This document shows positions 25,369-33,973 of a stretch of 64,000 bases of DNA, piece by piece (the stretch's first letter is position 1; each line of letters starts with the position of its first letter). Made by a program: the position numbers and the translations under genes. This DNA comes from Fructobacillus apis (lineage in GTDB: Bacteria > Bacillota > Bacilli > Lactobacillales > Lactobacillaceae): positions 124,001-188,000 of the forward strand of contig NZ_JAMWYK010000001.1 in the NCBI RefSeq assembly GCF_023893635.1, in the 5' to 3' direction. The notes under the pieces were generated by a model, which searched no databases, was not told the DNA's origin, and saw nothing but the letters and a program-made list of their open reading frames with translations.

Positions 25369-25401
25369 GGAAACCTCTTCACGTTCGCTATACTGTTCAC
25401 T

Positions 25402-25407
25402 ATTATA
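25402..25407 (-). promoter_or_regulatory. Extended -10 element upstream of tseB
   Basis: Minus-strand TGCTATAAT located 34 bases before the tseB start. No clear -35 box, consistent with an extended -10 promoter. Confidence 0.55.
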
Positions 25408-25800
25408 GCAAAAAACGCGACCATTCGCCGGGAAATTCTAAGGCAAAAAGCCCCGTTTTTGTCCGCTTTCAAATCGGCTTTAAGACACTGTCAAAGTCCG
25501 ACCCGACCCCGCCGGAAAAATGGCGGACACACATGAATCGAACCCGCCTGGCAAACGGCCAGAACAGCGCAAGCCGCTCCGCCTAACAAACGTTGGTCAA
25601 AGTCCCCGCCCTCGCTTAAAAACACCAGGCGAAAGCCGCGGCGTTCCCGGCCTTCTCCTTTTTCAAAGTCCCCGATACCTTCGAACCTAAGCACGCCCTC
25701 GATCCGCTTTCAAAGTCCCCGCTATCTCCGAACCCAAACGTCCCCACTCGTTCCTCCCCGCCCCTGACTTTGCCAGCCAATGCCAATGCAAATGCAAAAG
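25408..25800. other. Non-coding spacer with repeated CAAAGTCC words
   Basis: No coding frame is credible here. The word CAAAGTCC occurs four times on the + strand at 25492, 25598, 25664 and 25711; three are followed by CCG. TCCGCTTTCAAA occurs twice (25461 and 25703). A 17-base word at 25493-25509 is shared exactly with 19868-19884. Confidence 0.5.
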
Positions 25801-25828
25801 AAAAAAGACAGGGATTCCTGTCTTTTTC
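25801..25828 (-). terminator. Terminator of dinG
   Basis: AGACAGG / CCTGTCT hairpin with flanking A and T runs, 14 bases past the dinG stop. Confidence 0.8.
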
Positions 25829-25841
25829 TTAAAGCAAAACC

Positions 25842-28241
25842 TTAGCGTTCGAAGGCTTTTTTCTTCATGACTTTGCGACTCGGATTCATGACGGCGAGGT
25901 GGCCGCTCAGTCCCTTTAGCTGACCCTGACTTAAAGGCGAAAGCAAAAGAGAGTGGGCGTCCTTTTGGAGAGCCATCGTTAATTGAAGCAAGTCATCTGT
26001 GTCGGCCCATCGGTTGGCCCTTGGGATAAAGGCCACTTCTGGAACCGGTACGTTTTGTTCGAAGAGGGCGGAGAAGTAATCTTGGTCAACGACCAAGATG
26101 GACTTCTCTTCCCCGGAAGCCTGCCACGCCGCCTTCTTTAACGGCGCGGACAGGTCTTGTCCGTAGGTCACGTACTCTTCCCCGTACTTGGCGGAGAGCT
26201 TGAAGTACCAGTGACGAAGGCTGGCCTCGTCTTCCGTGATCACGAGGATGTGGTCGCGGTTGGCTTCAAATAAGGAAAGCAGTTGCTTGTCCTCGTTTTT
26301 CTCCGTGCTCAAAATCGTCTTGAGCTGGGTTTCGCTCTGCAGCGTCTGGGATTCTTCTGGAAGAAAGACCCCGCGTGGGACGGCCTGCAGGAAAGATTCG
26401 ACGTCTTCTGGATAGAAGCTGGAAACGGCAAGCACCTGGCTCACCTGCTTCAGGAAGTAACGCTGGTAAATCTTTTTTTCGTCGACTTCAAAGTGAATCT
26501 CTTGCTGACCCTTTTCGTCATCAATCTTCCAGAAGGTCTTCTTAATGACTTCCTGGTGGGCGGCGAGGAAGGCGAGCTTCTCACGCTTTTGCACGAGTTC
26601 GTAGTCGGCGAGGCGGGTGTTCAGGTTGGCCTTGTTGACCAGTTCGAGAACCGAAAGCAAGCGGTCTAAGATGGCCTTTCCCGCCTTCAAAGCATCCTTT
26701 TCGGTCAGGTTCTGGTCAATCTTTTGGCAGGCAACCGACCAGTTGTGGAGGGCCACTTGGAAGCGGCCGCGCAACTTGGCCGGCAGCTGGGCCGCCTGAT
26801 CGGCAACCTTGGCCACTTGGTCCTGGTAGAAGCCAAGCGGCAGCGTCAGGCCAACGGCGTCCTGGAAAGCGTCCTTGATGCTCATTGGCTTTTCCAAGAT
26901 GACGGCCGGTTTGTCCGAACGGTCCTGGGCGTCGGCCAGTTTCTTACCCCAGCCAAAGAAGCTGTCGTAAGTGGTCAAGACGACGTCGGCCTTTTCGGCG
27001 AGTTCGAAGGCCGTTTGGAAGACCTTGGAATTCTCGTCGGCGGCCACGCTCTTCAAGTCCTGGTGGGCGCGAAGACCGCGCGGCAATTCAGCGAAGGAAG
27101 CCGTCGGCGTTTCGGAGAGCCAGACCAGAATCTGGGCCTGCCAGAAGCTGGCACCGCTGGTCGAAGCCTTCTTCAACGAGGCGCGGAACTTCGTTTCGTC
27201 CAAGTACCCTTCCGGCTTGTAAAGTGACACGTAGGAGATCATCTGCTTTGGCAGACGCTCACAGATGTTTTGCAGCATCATCTTCTGGTGAACGATGAGG
27301 CCGATGTCGTCTGAAATCAACCAGGTTGCCTTGTTTCGCTTCTGGAAGAAGAGTGGGAACAAGTAAGCCCCCGTCTTCTTCAGGCGCGGTGGCGTGGTTA
27401 AGACGGTCACCTCTTTTTGGGAACGGGCCAGCAGGTCGTTGGTCGTATTCATGACCTCGTTTCGCTGCTCGTCGATGTCCAAATCAGGACCAAGGATGGC
27501 ACGCTTCTCTTCCATCGAGCGTGGGAAAGTCGTCTGCTTTTGGTCTTTTTCCTTCTTGGCCTTCTTTTTGAAAGGTGATTCGTGGTTAACCTTCTTCAAG
27601 GCCCCTTCGGCGACTTCTTCAAAGGAACCCTTGGACTTGCAGGCCATCTTCAAGAACTCTTGGCTCTCGCGAAGAAGGCCCCAGTCCATTGAAAGCAGGG
27701 CGCGCTTCGTCTTTTCAGGCAGCGACTGCGCCTTTTGCCAGATGGCCAACATCAAGTGGGCGGTCGCCTCGGCGTCGGCGTTTGCCCGGTGGGCCTGAAC
27801 GAGTGGCAGGTCCAAGTAGGTCGTCAAGTCGGACAGGCGGTATCCCGGTGCCGTTGGGAACATAATCTGGGCCAGTTGCACGGTGTCAATGGCTTTCAAA
27901 TCCATGGCGGGGAGGCCGACGCGTTCGAACTCGGCGTTCAGGTAAGGGAGGTCGAAGTTCACGTTGTGAGCAACGAACACCTGTCCCTTCAAGAGGGCTT
28001 GCAAAGATGGCGCGATTTCCTCGAAGAACGGTGCGTCCTGCACGTCCTTTGGCGAAATGTGCGTCAGCTGTTGAATCTTTTTATCAATCGGTTGCGCTGG
28101 ATTCACGAAGGAGTCGAAGTGCTCCACGATTTTTTTATTTTTAACAAAGGTCATCCCAATCTGAATAATTCGCCCGCCGTTTTCGACGGATGGCGAGGTC
28201 GTTTCCAGATCGACGATGACAAAGGCGGCTGATTCTTTCAT
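25842..28241 (-). CDS. dinG: DinG-family protein: intact DEDDh exonuclease, degenerate helicase
   Basis: 799 residues from the ATG at 28241 (AAGGAG just upstream), against about 900-930 for Firmicutes DinG. Residues 1-165 are a DnaQ-like 3'-5' exonuclease with all DEDDh residues visible: VDLETT (Asp11, Glu13), HNVNFD and HRANADAEAT. The remaining part aligns in outline with the XPD-like helicase but has lost its motor. Where EAGTGTGKT is expected near residue 285 the sequence reads TTPPRLKKTGAY, and the DEAH position near residue 445 reads ILEKPMS. I infer a nuclease with no ATP-driven helicase activity. It stands alone before the tseB-aspB-asnS genes. Confidence 0.85.
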   Translation of the reverse strand: MKESAAFVIVDLETTSPSVENGGRIIQIGMTFVKNKKIVEHFDSFVNPAQPIDKKIQQLTHISPKDVQDAPFFEEIAPSLQALLKGQVFVAHNVNFDLPYLNAEFERVGLPAMDLKAIDTVQLAQIMFPTAPGYRLSDLTTYLDLPLVQAHRANADAEATAHLMLAIWQKAQSLPEKTKRALLSMDWGLLRESQEFLKMACKSKGSFEEVAEGALKKVNHESPFKKKAKKEKDQKQTTFPRSMEEKRAILGPDLDIDEQRNEVMNTTNDLLARSQKEVTVLTTPPRLKKTGAYLFPLFFQKRNKATWLISDDIGLIVHQKMMLQNICERLPKQMISYVSLYKPEGYLDETKFRASLKKASTSGASFWQAQILVWLSETPTASFAELPRGLRAHQDLKSVAADENSKVFQTAFELAEKADVVLTTYDSFFGWGKKLADAQDRSDKPAVILEKPMSIKDAFQDAVGLTLPLGFYQDQVAKVADQAAQLPAKLRGRFQVALHNWSVACQKIDQNLTEKDALKAGKAILDRLLSVLELVNKANLNTRLADYELVQKREKLAFLAAHQEVIKKTFWKIDDEKGQQEIHFEVDEKKIYQRYFLKQVSQVLAVSSFYPEDVESFLQAVPRGVFLPEESQTLQSETQLKTILSTEKNEDKQLLSLFEANRDHILVITEDEASLRHWYFKLSAKYGEEYVTYGQDLSAPLKKAAWQASGEEKSILVVDQDYFSALFEQNVPVPEVAFIPRANRWADTDDLLQLTMALQKDAHSLLLSPLSQGQLKGLSGHLAVMNPSRKVMKKKAFER

Positions 28242-28256
28242 CAGGACTCCTTCCAT

Positions 28257-28461
28257 CGTTTTTTATCATCTTGTCAAAGTCAAAAGCGGCCAGGTCGTTG
28301 ATTTTCACGGCTCAAGTCCAATCATCAGAAGCTTGCGGACAAAGCAACCGGCCGATTCTCAAGCAGACTGACTTCATCGTCAAAAGGTCGCGGACAAAGC
28401 GCAGCTTTCTGTATAACAACAGTCGACACGTTTTAAGACAAAATGACTATCTGTTGCCCAT
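28257..28461. other. Divergent spacer between dinG and the mevalonate operon
   Basis: No gene. The word GCGGACAAAGC appears twice, at 28335-28345 and 28390-28400, and TTGTCAAAGTCAAAAGCGGC at 28270 resembles a sequence before the TPR-like gene near 63163. Possible operator words; no known regulator site is recognised. Confidence 0.35.
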
Positions 28462-28491
28462 TTTACACTACTTCCCCCGGTGCGGTACAAT
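28462..28491 (+). promoter_or_regulatory. Promoter of the mevalonate operon
   Basis: TTTACA (28462-28467), 18 bases, TACAAT (28486-28491), 27 bases before the mvk ATG. Confidence 0.6.
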
Positions 28492-28518
28492 ATTATTAAT
28501 TAATGGAGCTTTTTACAT

Positions 28519-29448
28519 ATGAAAAAACAAAGTATTGGAACCGGGCGGTCGCACGCCAAGGCCATTTTAATCGGGGACCACGCCGTTGTTTATGATCAAC
28601 CGGCCGTGGCCATTCCCCTCTTAAACTTAGAAGTACAAGCGACTTTCCAATCACTCACGCAAAACCAGACCGTTATCTTAGCCGGTCAGGCGAAGGAACT
28701 CTCGGAACTGGGCGACGACCTCGAAGGGCTTCGTCAACTGATTGTTTCCTTGCAAAAGGACTTCGGATGCGAACAAGACGGTTTCTTGCTTGAAATCGAG
28801 TTGGTCATCCCCCAAGAACGCGGTTTCGGTGCTTCGGCGGCTTTGGCGACAGCCATTGTTCGTGCCTTCTTTGAATGGCGGGGCGAAGCGTTGAGCAAGG
28901 AAAAGTTGACGCACTACACTTCCCTTGCGGAAAACATTTCCCACGGTTCCCCTTCTGGGCTTGACGCCGCCACGGTGTCATCGGAAGAACCGGTGTGGTT
29001 CATGCACAAACAAACAACAAACTTTGAGACGCGGTTGGAAGCGACTTTGGTATTAGCCGACACGGGCGTGCGCGGCCAAACCGTTCGGGCGGTCAACATT
29101 GTCAAAAGCCAGCTCAAGGAAAACCCAGAAAGCGCCTGGGGTGCCATCAAGCACCTCGGTGAACTGGCCTACGGCGTGAAGGAAGCGCTCGGTGAAAACG
29201 ATCCCGTATTATTGGGTCAGCTCTTCACCGCCGCCCACCACGACTTGCAGGCCCTGCAGGTTTCCCACCCGAAGTTGGACCAGCTCGTGAACGCCGCGAT
29301 TGAGGCCGGTGCCCTCGGGGCCAAGCTAACCGGTTCCGGAATTGGTGGTGCCATGTTTGCCATCGCCGAAGACGACGAGCAGGCGACCGACATCGCCCAA
29401 GCCTTGGAAAAGGCCGGCGCCAAAGAGACGTGGATTCAACCGCTTTAA
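28519..29448 (+). CDS. mvk: Mevalonate kinase
   Basis: GHMP kinase making mevalonate 5-phosphate, first step of the lower mevalonate pathway to isopentenyl diphosphate. It has an N-terminal IGDHAVVYDQPAVAIPL, the phosphate-binding loop ERGFGASAALATAIV (about residues 95-110), and the C-terminal GAKLTGSGIGGAMFAI motif. Length of 309 fits bacterial enzymes. TGGAG precedes the ATG. It is the first gene of a four-gene + strand operon (mvk-mvaD-pmk-fni) in pathway order except for the adjacent kinase and decarboxylase. Confidence 0.95.
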   Translation: MKKQSIGTGRSHAKAILIGDHAVVYDQPAVAIPLLNLEVQATFQSLTQNQTVILAGQAKELSELGDDLEGLRQLIVSLQKDFGCEQDGFLLEIELVIPQERGFGASAALATAIVRAFFEWRGEALSKEKLTHYTSLAENISHGSPSGLDAATVSSEEPVWFMHKQTTNFETRLEATLVLADTGVRGQTVRAVNIVKSQLKENPESAWGAIKHLGELAYGVKEALGENDPVLLGQLFTAAHHDLQALQVSHPKLDQLVNAAIEAGALGAKLTGSGIGGAMFAIAEDDEQATDIAQALEKAGAKETWIQPL

Positions 29449-29512
29449 AGAAAGATTATCGTTCGCTGACCGGTCGGTCAGCGCTTTTAGTTAAAGGAAT
29501 TTGAGGTTACTT

Positions 29513-30466
29513 ATGACAACGAATGCGACGGCCATTGCGCACACCAACATCGCCTTAATCAAGTACTGGGGAAAGCGCGACGTCAAATTGAACTTGCCCA
29601 CAACCTCTTCGTTGTCGTTGACGTTAGACGAGTACTACACGAAGACGACGGTCGAAGAAGGACCAGAAGACAAGCTCTACATTAACGAACTGCCACAGGA
29701 CAGCAAGCGGGTTCACCAGTTCTTGGACGTGCTCCGTGCCGAGATGGGTGACTTCCCACCGCTCACGGTCATCTCCATCAACAAGGTGCCCCTTTCAGCA
29801 GGTTTGGCCTCATCGGCCTCATCCTTTGCGGCCTTGACGGCTGCGGTTGCCAAGTTCAACGGCTGGGACCTTTCAAACGAAGAACTCTCCCGCTTGGCCC
29901 GTCGTGGATCCGGTTCAGCAACGCGCTCCTTCTTCCCCGACTTTGCCATCTGGGAAAAGGGTGAAGACGACAAGACGTCTTACGCCCACCACATCGACGT
30001 GCCCGACCTTCCCATCGCCCTTGTCGTCTGCAAGATTGCCGGCACGGTGAAGAAGGTCTCCTCTTCCGATGGTATGGTGCGGGCCCAGACGTCACCAAAC
30101 TACCAGTCCTGGGTGGACGAATCCGCCAAGCAACTGGAAGAAATGAAGGCGGCGCTTGAGGCAAAGGACCTCGAAAAGGTCGGTCAGTTGGCCGAAGCAA
30201 ACGCCCTTTCCATGCACGACTTGAACCTGACGGCCGAAGACCAGCGCTTCACCTACTTCAACCAAAACACAATGAAGGTGTTAGACGCGATCAAGGCGCT
30301 CCGTGCGGAAGGCTACCTCGCCTACGCCACGATGGACGCCGGGCCAAATGTCAAAATCATTACGAACCAGGAACAGGCTCCTGCCATCAAGGAGGCCTTG
30401 GCCGAACAGTTCCGCAAGATTCAGTTCGACATCGCCACGCCGGGACCGGGTATCTCCTATGAATAA
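29513..30466 (+). CDS. mvaD: Diphosphomevalonate decarboxylase
   Basis: ATP-dependent decarboxylation of mevalonate diphosphate to isopentenyl diphosphate. It starts MTTNATAIAHTNIALIKYWGKRD, a family hallmark, at an ATG preceded by GAGG; the in-frame ATG at 29501 lacks a site. Other motifs are SAGLASSASSFAALT (phosphate loop), RRGSGSATRSFFPDFAIW, and the catalytic Asp in the MDAGPNVKII segment. It has 317 residues. Its last codons overlap the start of pmk (ATGAATAA), so termination and restart are coupled. Confidence 0.95.
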   Translation: MTTNATAIAHTNIALIKYWGKRDVKLNLPTTSSLSLTLDEYYTKTTVEEGPEDKLYINELPQDSKRVHQFLDVLRAEMGDFPPLTVISINKVPLSAGLASSASSFAALTAAVAKFNGWDLSNEELSRLARRGSGSATRSFFPDFAIWEKGEDDKTSYAHHIDVPDLPIALVVCKIAGTVKKVSSSDGMVRAQTSPNYQSWVDESAKQLEEMKAALEAKDLEKVGQLAEANALSMHDLNLTAEDQRFTYFNQNTMKVLDAIKALRAEGYLAYATMDAGPNVKIITNQEQAPAIKEALAEQFRKIQFDIATPGPGISYE

Positions 30467-31682
30467 GGAAGTTCGCCTCACAATCCCCGGCAAGCTATTC
30501 TTGGCCGGCGAATACGCGGTGACGACACCGGGTCAACCCGCCCTTATCGCGGCGGTGGACCATGGGATGACGATCAAGGGAACGCTGGTTGAAGTGAGTG
30601 ACGTCTTGTACACGAGTAAACCAAACAAGAGTGGTGTGCTTACGAAGGGCGCCAAGCAGAACAACTTGAACCAACAAAGCGTTCAAACCACCCCCTCCAG
30701 CAGCGAACCCCTCGATTTTAGCGTCAATCGAAGCTGGGACGACAGCCACATCACCGTCCACTCCGAACAGTTCGACGAACCGCTGCAGGTCAGTGTGCCA
30801 ACCATCGCCTCCTGGTCTACCCAGGACATCAAGGAAAACACATGGGCCTTCGTGAAGGCCGCCTTAGCCATCGTCGTCTTTGAACACGGCGACTGGTTTA
30901 AACAGCAAGCAAGCGAAATCACCCTTGCCATCCACTCCGAGATGAAGACGGCCGAGGGTAAGCTTGGCTTGGGTTCGTCAGCGGCCGTGACGGTCGCCGT
31001 TGTATCCGCCCTGCACCGGCTCTTTGCTAGCCAGCAAGCAGGCGATGAAACAGTCGACGCCAAAGACGCCAAGCTCAAGGCCATTTTCAAGGAAGCCGCC
31101 TTCGCCCACTACCTGGTGCAGGGTTCCGGTTCCTTGGGTGACCTCGCCGCCTCCAGCCACACCGGCCTGATTTACTACCAGGCGCCTGCGTGGATTAAGC
31201 AGGTTCACGCACGTAACCTCACCTTGGCTGACTTCAAGACCCTTGACTGGACCAACTTGGCCATTAAGAAGTTGAACTGGCCAAATAGTTGGCAACTCAG
31301 CATCCTCGCGACAAAAGAGCCCGCCTCCACCAAGAAGGCGCTGGGCAAGAAGGTCGACCGAGGCGAACTACTTCCCCATTCCGCCAACGCGGTGCAGAAG
31401 GCGAAGGCAGCCTTTGAAGCAGCTGATTACGACGCCTTGAAGCAGGCGCTCGACCAAAATCAGGACGCCCTTGTGGACGCCCTGCCAGCCGAGTACCTGA
31501 CGTCTCGCTTAAAGGCCTTTCTCGCACTCAAGAACGACTATTCACTCGCGGGCAAGGTATCAGGCGCAGGATTTGGTGACAACGGTTTCTGGCTCACAGA
31601 GCGCCCGTTAACGGAAGATGAAGACCAGCAAGTCGAAGAAGCTGGCCTTTCGCAAATTAAAACCACACTATTTGAAGCATAA
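30459..31682 (+). CDS. pmk: Phosphomevalonate kinase
   Basis: GHMP kinase converting phosphomevalonate to diphosphomevalonate. Starts MNKEVRLTIPGKLFLAGEYAV at 30459, overlapping mvaD by 8 bases; the longer frame from 30303 is only the shadow of mvaD. It carries the phosphate loop KLGLGSSAAVTVAVVSAL near residue 170 and the C-terminal loop GKVSGAGFGDNGFW. That last loop usually reads GAGGGDCG, so two positions differ, which may or may not matter. Length is 407 residues, with a loop of Ser/Asn/Gln around residues 50-90. Confidence 0.9.
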   Translation: MNKEVRLTIPGKLFLAGEYAVTTPGQPALIAAVDHGMTIKGTLVEVSDVLYTSKPNKSGVLTKGAKQNNLNQQSVQTTPSSSEPLDFSVNRSWDDSHITVHSEQFDEPLQVSVPTIASWSTQDIKENTWAFVKAALAIVVFEHGDWFKQQASEITLAIHSEMKTAEGKLGLGSSAAVTVAVVSALHRLFASQQAGDETVDAKDAKLKAIFKEAAFAHYLVQGSGSLGDLAASSHTGLIYYQAPAWIKQVHARNLTLADFKTLDWTNLAIKKLNWPNSWQLSILATKEPASTKKALGKKVDRGELLPHSANAVQKAKAAFEAADYDALKQALDQNQDALVDALPAEYLTSRLKAFLALKNDYSLAGKVSGAGFGDNGFWLTERPLTEDEDQQVEEAGLSQIKTTLFEA

Positions 31683-31693
31683 AGGAAGAGTCG

Positions 31694-32734
31694 ATGACAG
31701 AAGCGCACTCCAACCGAAAAAACGAACACCTCTCCCTCGCCACGAAGTTCTGGCGGGACGATCAAAAGCCAGTCGTCGGCGCAAGCTTTGACGACGTGCG
31801 TTGGGTGCCAGGTACGTTGCACACCCGCGCGGTGGAAACGGCGAACACGCAGACAACGCTTCTAAACGAAACGTTCCAGTGGCCCTTCTACATCGAGGCC
31901 ATGACCGGCGGTTCAGAATCCACGAAAAAAGTAAACGAACAACTGGCAACGGTCGCTGAAAAGACGGGCATTGCGATGGCCGTTGGTTCACAGTCCGTGG
32001 CCTTGAAGGACCCCAAGCAAGCGGAATCCTTCAAGATTGTCCGTGAAAAGCACCCGAACGGCTTCTTAATCGCAAACCTGGGTGCCAACCACCCCATCGA
32101 AAACGTGTTGAAGGCCATCGAGATGATCGATGCCAACGCGATTGAAATGCACGTGAACGTGGGGCAGGAACTGTCGATGGCCGAGGGTGACCGCAGTTTC
32201 CACTGGCTGAACAACTTGCAGAAGGTCATCGAAGAATCACCAGTGCCGGTCATCATCAAGGAGGTCGGCTTCGGCATGGGCGTCGATGAGATTCGAGAGC
32301 TTGCCTCACTTCAACCCGCCGCCATCAACATCGGTGGTGGAAACGGAACCTCGTTCTATCAGATTGAGCAGGCCCGCGACCGGAAGAACGAGGCACCACT
32401 CGACCTCTCCTCCTTCGGACTTTCAACGGTGGAAGCTTTGTTGGCCGCGCAGAAGGCGGACATCGACGTGCCAATCATCGCGACGGGTGGCGTTCAGTCG
32501 GCAAAGGACGTGACGACGGCCTTGATGCTTGGCGCAAGCGCTGCGTCGTCAGCGGGCTACTTCCTCTCGGTGTTGATGAAAGACGGCGAAGAAGGCCTGG
32601 AGCAAACCATCCGCACCTGGCAGGAACAGTTGCCAAAGTACATGACGCTCTTGGGCGCCACGGAAATCAAGCAGCTGCCCCACGCCCCTCGCCTCTATTC
32701 CGGCGAACTCATCAACACCATCAACCAGCTATAA
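31694..32734 (+). CDS. fni: Type 2 isopentenyl-diphosphate delta-isomerase
   Basis: FMN- and NADPH-dependent isomerase supplying dimethylallyl diphosphate. The family start SNRKNEHLSLA is present, with MTGGS near residue 70, HVNVGQELSMAEGDR containing the conserved Gln-Glu near residue 155, and a C-terminal phosphate site in ATGGVQSAKDVTTALMLGA. The usual GRGGTNF segment reads GGGNGTSF. It has 346 residues. AGGAAGAG lies 3 bases before the ATG. Last gene of the mevalonate operon, ended by a strong terminator at 32745-32780. Confidence 0.95.
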   Translation: MTEAHSNRKNEHLSLATKFWRDDQKPVVGASFDDVRWVPGTLHTRAVETANTQTTLLNETFQWPFYIEAMTGGSESTKKVNEQLATVAEKTGIAMAVGSQSVALKDPKQAESFKIVREKHPNGFLIANLGANHPIENVLKAIEMIDANAIEMHVNVGQELSMAEGDRSFHWLNNLQKVIEESPVPVIIKEVGFGMGVDEIRELASLQPAAINIGGGNGTSFYQIEQARDRKNEAPLDLSSFGLSTVEALLAAQKADIDVPIIATGGVQSAKDVTTALMLGASAASSAGYFLSVLMKDGEEGLEQTIRTWQEQLPKYMTLLGATEIKQLPHAPRLYSGELINTINQL

Positions 32735-32744
32735 AATGATCGAT

Positions 32745-32780
32745 AAAAAAAGAGCGACTCGAAACGAGTCGCTCTTTTTT
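32745..32780. terminator. Bidirectional terminator after fni
   Basis: GAGCGACTCG-aaa-CGAGTCGCTC hairpin with A-run and T-run, shared by fni (+) and the aldo/keto reductase gene (-). Confidence 0.9.
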
Positions 32781-32796
32781 ATTTTAAATGACGATT

Positions 32797-33723
32797 TTAG
32801 TACTCAACCTTCTTCGTCAAGTATTCGTCGTAATCAGGCCATGATGACACTTCGTCCTTCACACCGGTTTCTTCTGAACCCTTGTGCCATGCGAAGTCTT
32901 GATGCCAGATGGTGTGCTTTTCTTGGTTCAAGCCCTTGATGGTTGCCATTTCGTCTTCTGACAAGGCGAAGTCATCAATTTCTGAGTTGGCAATGATGCG
33001 TTCTTCGTGGGCTGACTTAGGAATCGTGATGACACCCATTTGGTAGTCGAAGCGCAAAATGGTTTGGGCCGTTGACTTACCGTGCTTGTCGGCGATGGCT
33101 TGGATGTCTGGGTTTGACAACGCTTCCCCACCACCGAGTGGTGACCAAGCTTCCATGGCAACGCCCAAGCCGTTCATCTTGTTCAAGAGGTGTTCTTCTT
33201 GAATCAATGGGTTGAATTCCATTTGGTTAACGTGTGGCATCAAGCCGCCCAAGTTTTCGATGTCAGCCAAGTTGGCTTCGTCAAAGTTGGAAACACCGAT
33301 GGCACGAACCTTACCTGAATTGTAAAGTTCTTCCAATGCCAACCAAGTGTCGACGTACTTGCCTTCCACTGGCCAGTGAATCAAAAGCAAGTCAACGTAT
33401 GACAAACGCAAGGCATCCAACTGTTCGTTGAAGTTTTCAAGCGTTGATTCGAACCCTTGGTCACCGTTGAAGATCTTCGTGGTAACGAAGAGGTCCTTGC
33501 GGTTCAAGTGGTTGTCCACCAATGCCTTTTGAATACCGTAGCCGACCCCAGCTTCGTTTCCGTACTGCTTGGCGGTATCAATCATGCGGTAACCGTTCTT
33601 GATGGCGGTTTGGACTGATTCGGCCGCTTCCTTGTTGGATGACTTCCAGACACCAAGTCCAAAGACTGGCATTTGAACGCCGTTTGAAAGCTTTGTTGTT
33701 TCTTGCAAAATCTTGCTTGTCAT
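32797..33723 (-). CDS. Aldo/keto reductase
   Basis: NAD(P)H-dependent reductase of the AKR5-like bacterial group, 308 residues. The catalytic tetrad is visible: Asp and Tyr in MIDTAKQYGNE, Lys in VTTKIF, His in LLIHWPVEG. The cofactor phosphate site reads IPKSAHEERIIAN. The C-terminus carries an extra 30 residues beyond the usual end. Substrate cannot be assigned; related enzymes reduce methylglyoxal and diketogluconate-type carbonyls. It has its own promoter at 33753-33782 and AAGGAGG before the ATG. Confidence 0.9.
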   Translation of the reverse strand: MTSKILQETTKLSNGVQMPVFGLGVWKSSNKEAAESVQTAIKNGYRMIDTAKQYGNEAGVGYGIQKALVDNHLNRKDLFVTTKIFNGDQGFESTLENFNEQLDALRLSYVDLLLIHWPVEGKYVDTWLALEELYNSGKVRAIGVSNFDEANLADIENLGGLMPHVNQMEFNPLIQEEHLLNKMNGLGVAMEAWSPLGGGEALSNPDIQAIADKHGKSTAQTILRFDYQMGVITIPKSAHEERIIANSEIDDFALSEDEMATIKGLNQEKHTIWHQDFAWHKGSEETGVKDEVSSWPDYDEYLTKKVEY

Positions 33724-33752
33724 GTGTTGCCTCCTTTATTTATTTCTATTCT

Positions 33753-33782
33753 ATTGTAAAACAAATGCCCCCGTTATTTCAA
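33753..33782 (-). promoter_or_regulatory. Promoter of the aldo/keto reductase gene
   Basis: Minus-strand TTGAAA (33777-33782), 18 bases, TACAAT (33753-33758). Two perfect inverted repeats lie directly upstream at 33793-33827. Confidence 0.6.
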
Positions 33783-33792
33783 ATGAACCATT

Positions 33793-33827
33793 ACGGCAGA
33801 ATGCCGTTTTAGCCGGGTTATCCCGGC
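33793..33827. repeat. Tandem inverted repeats upstream of the reductase promoter
   Basis: ACGGCA-gaa-TGCCGT at 33793-33807 and GCCGGG-ttat-CCCGGC at 33812-33827, each followed by TTTT on the + strand. They lie 11 bases beyond the -35 box, so they could be operators rather than terminators; no + strand gene needs ending here. Confidence 0.4.
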
Positions 33828-33946
33828 GTTTTCATACAAACCAAAAAGAAATCCCATCATAAAAGCACAGGGCAAAAAGATTCAAAAACGTCATAAAAAC
33901 GCAACTATTCCAAACAATTCGATCGACTCACAATCTAAAAAGGCAA

Positions 33947-33970
33947 TAAAAAAAGCCCGCTTACGCGAGC
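33947..33970 (-). terminator. Terminator of rnpB
   Basis: GCTCGC-gtaa-GCGGGC hairpin followed by seven T on the minus strand, directly after the RNase P RNA 3' end. Confidence 0.8.
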
Positions 33971-33973
33971 TCC

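Noticed and set aside
30303-30458. Longer N-terminus for phosphomevalonate kinase
   Set aside because: The added 52 residues are the out-of-frame reading of mvaD and match no GHMP kinase start; the ATG at 30459 begins the family N-terminus.
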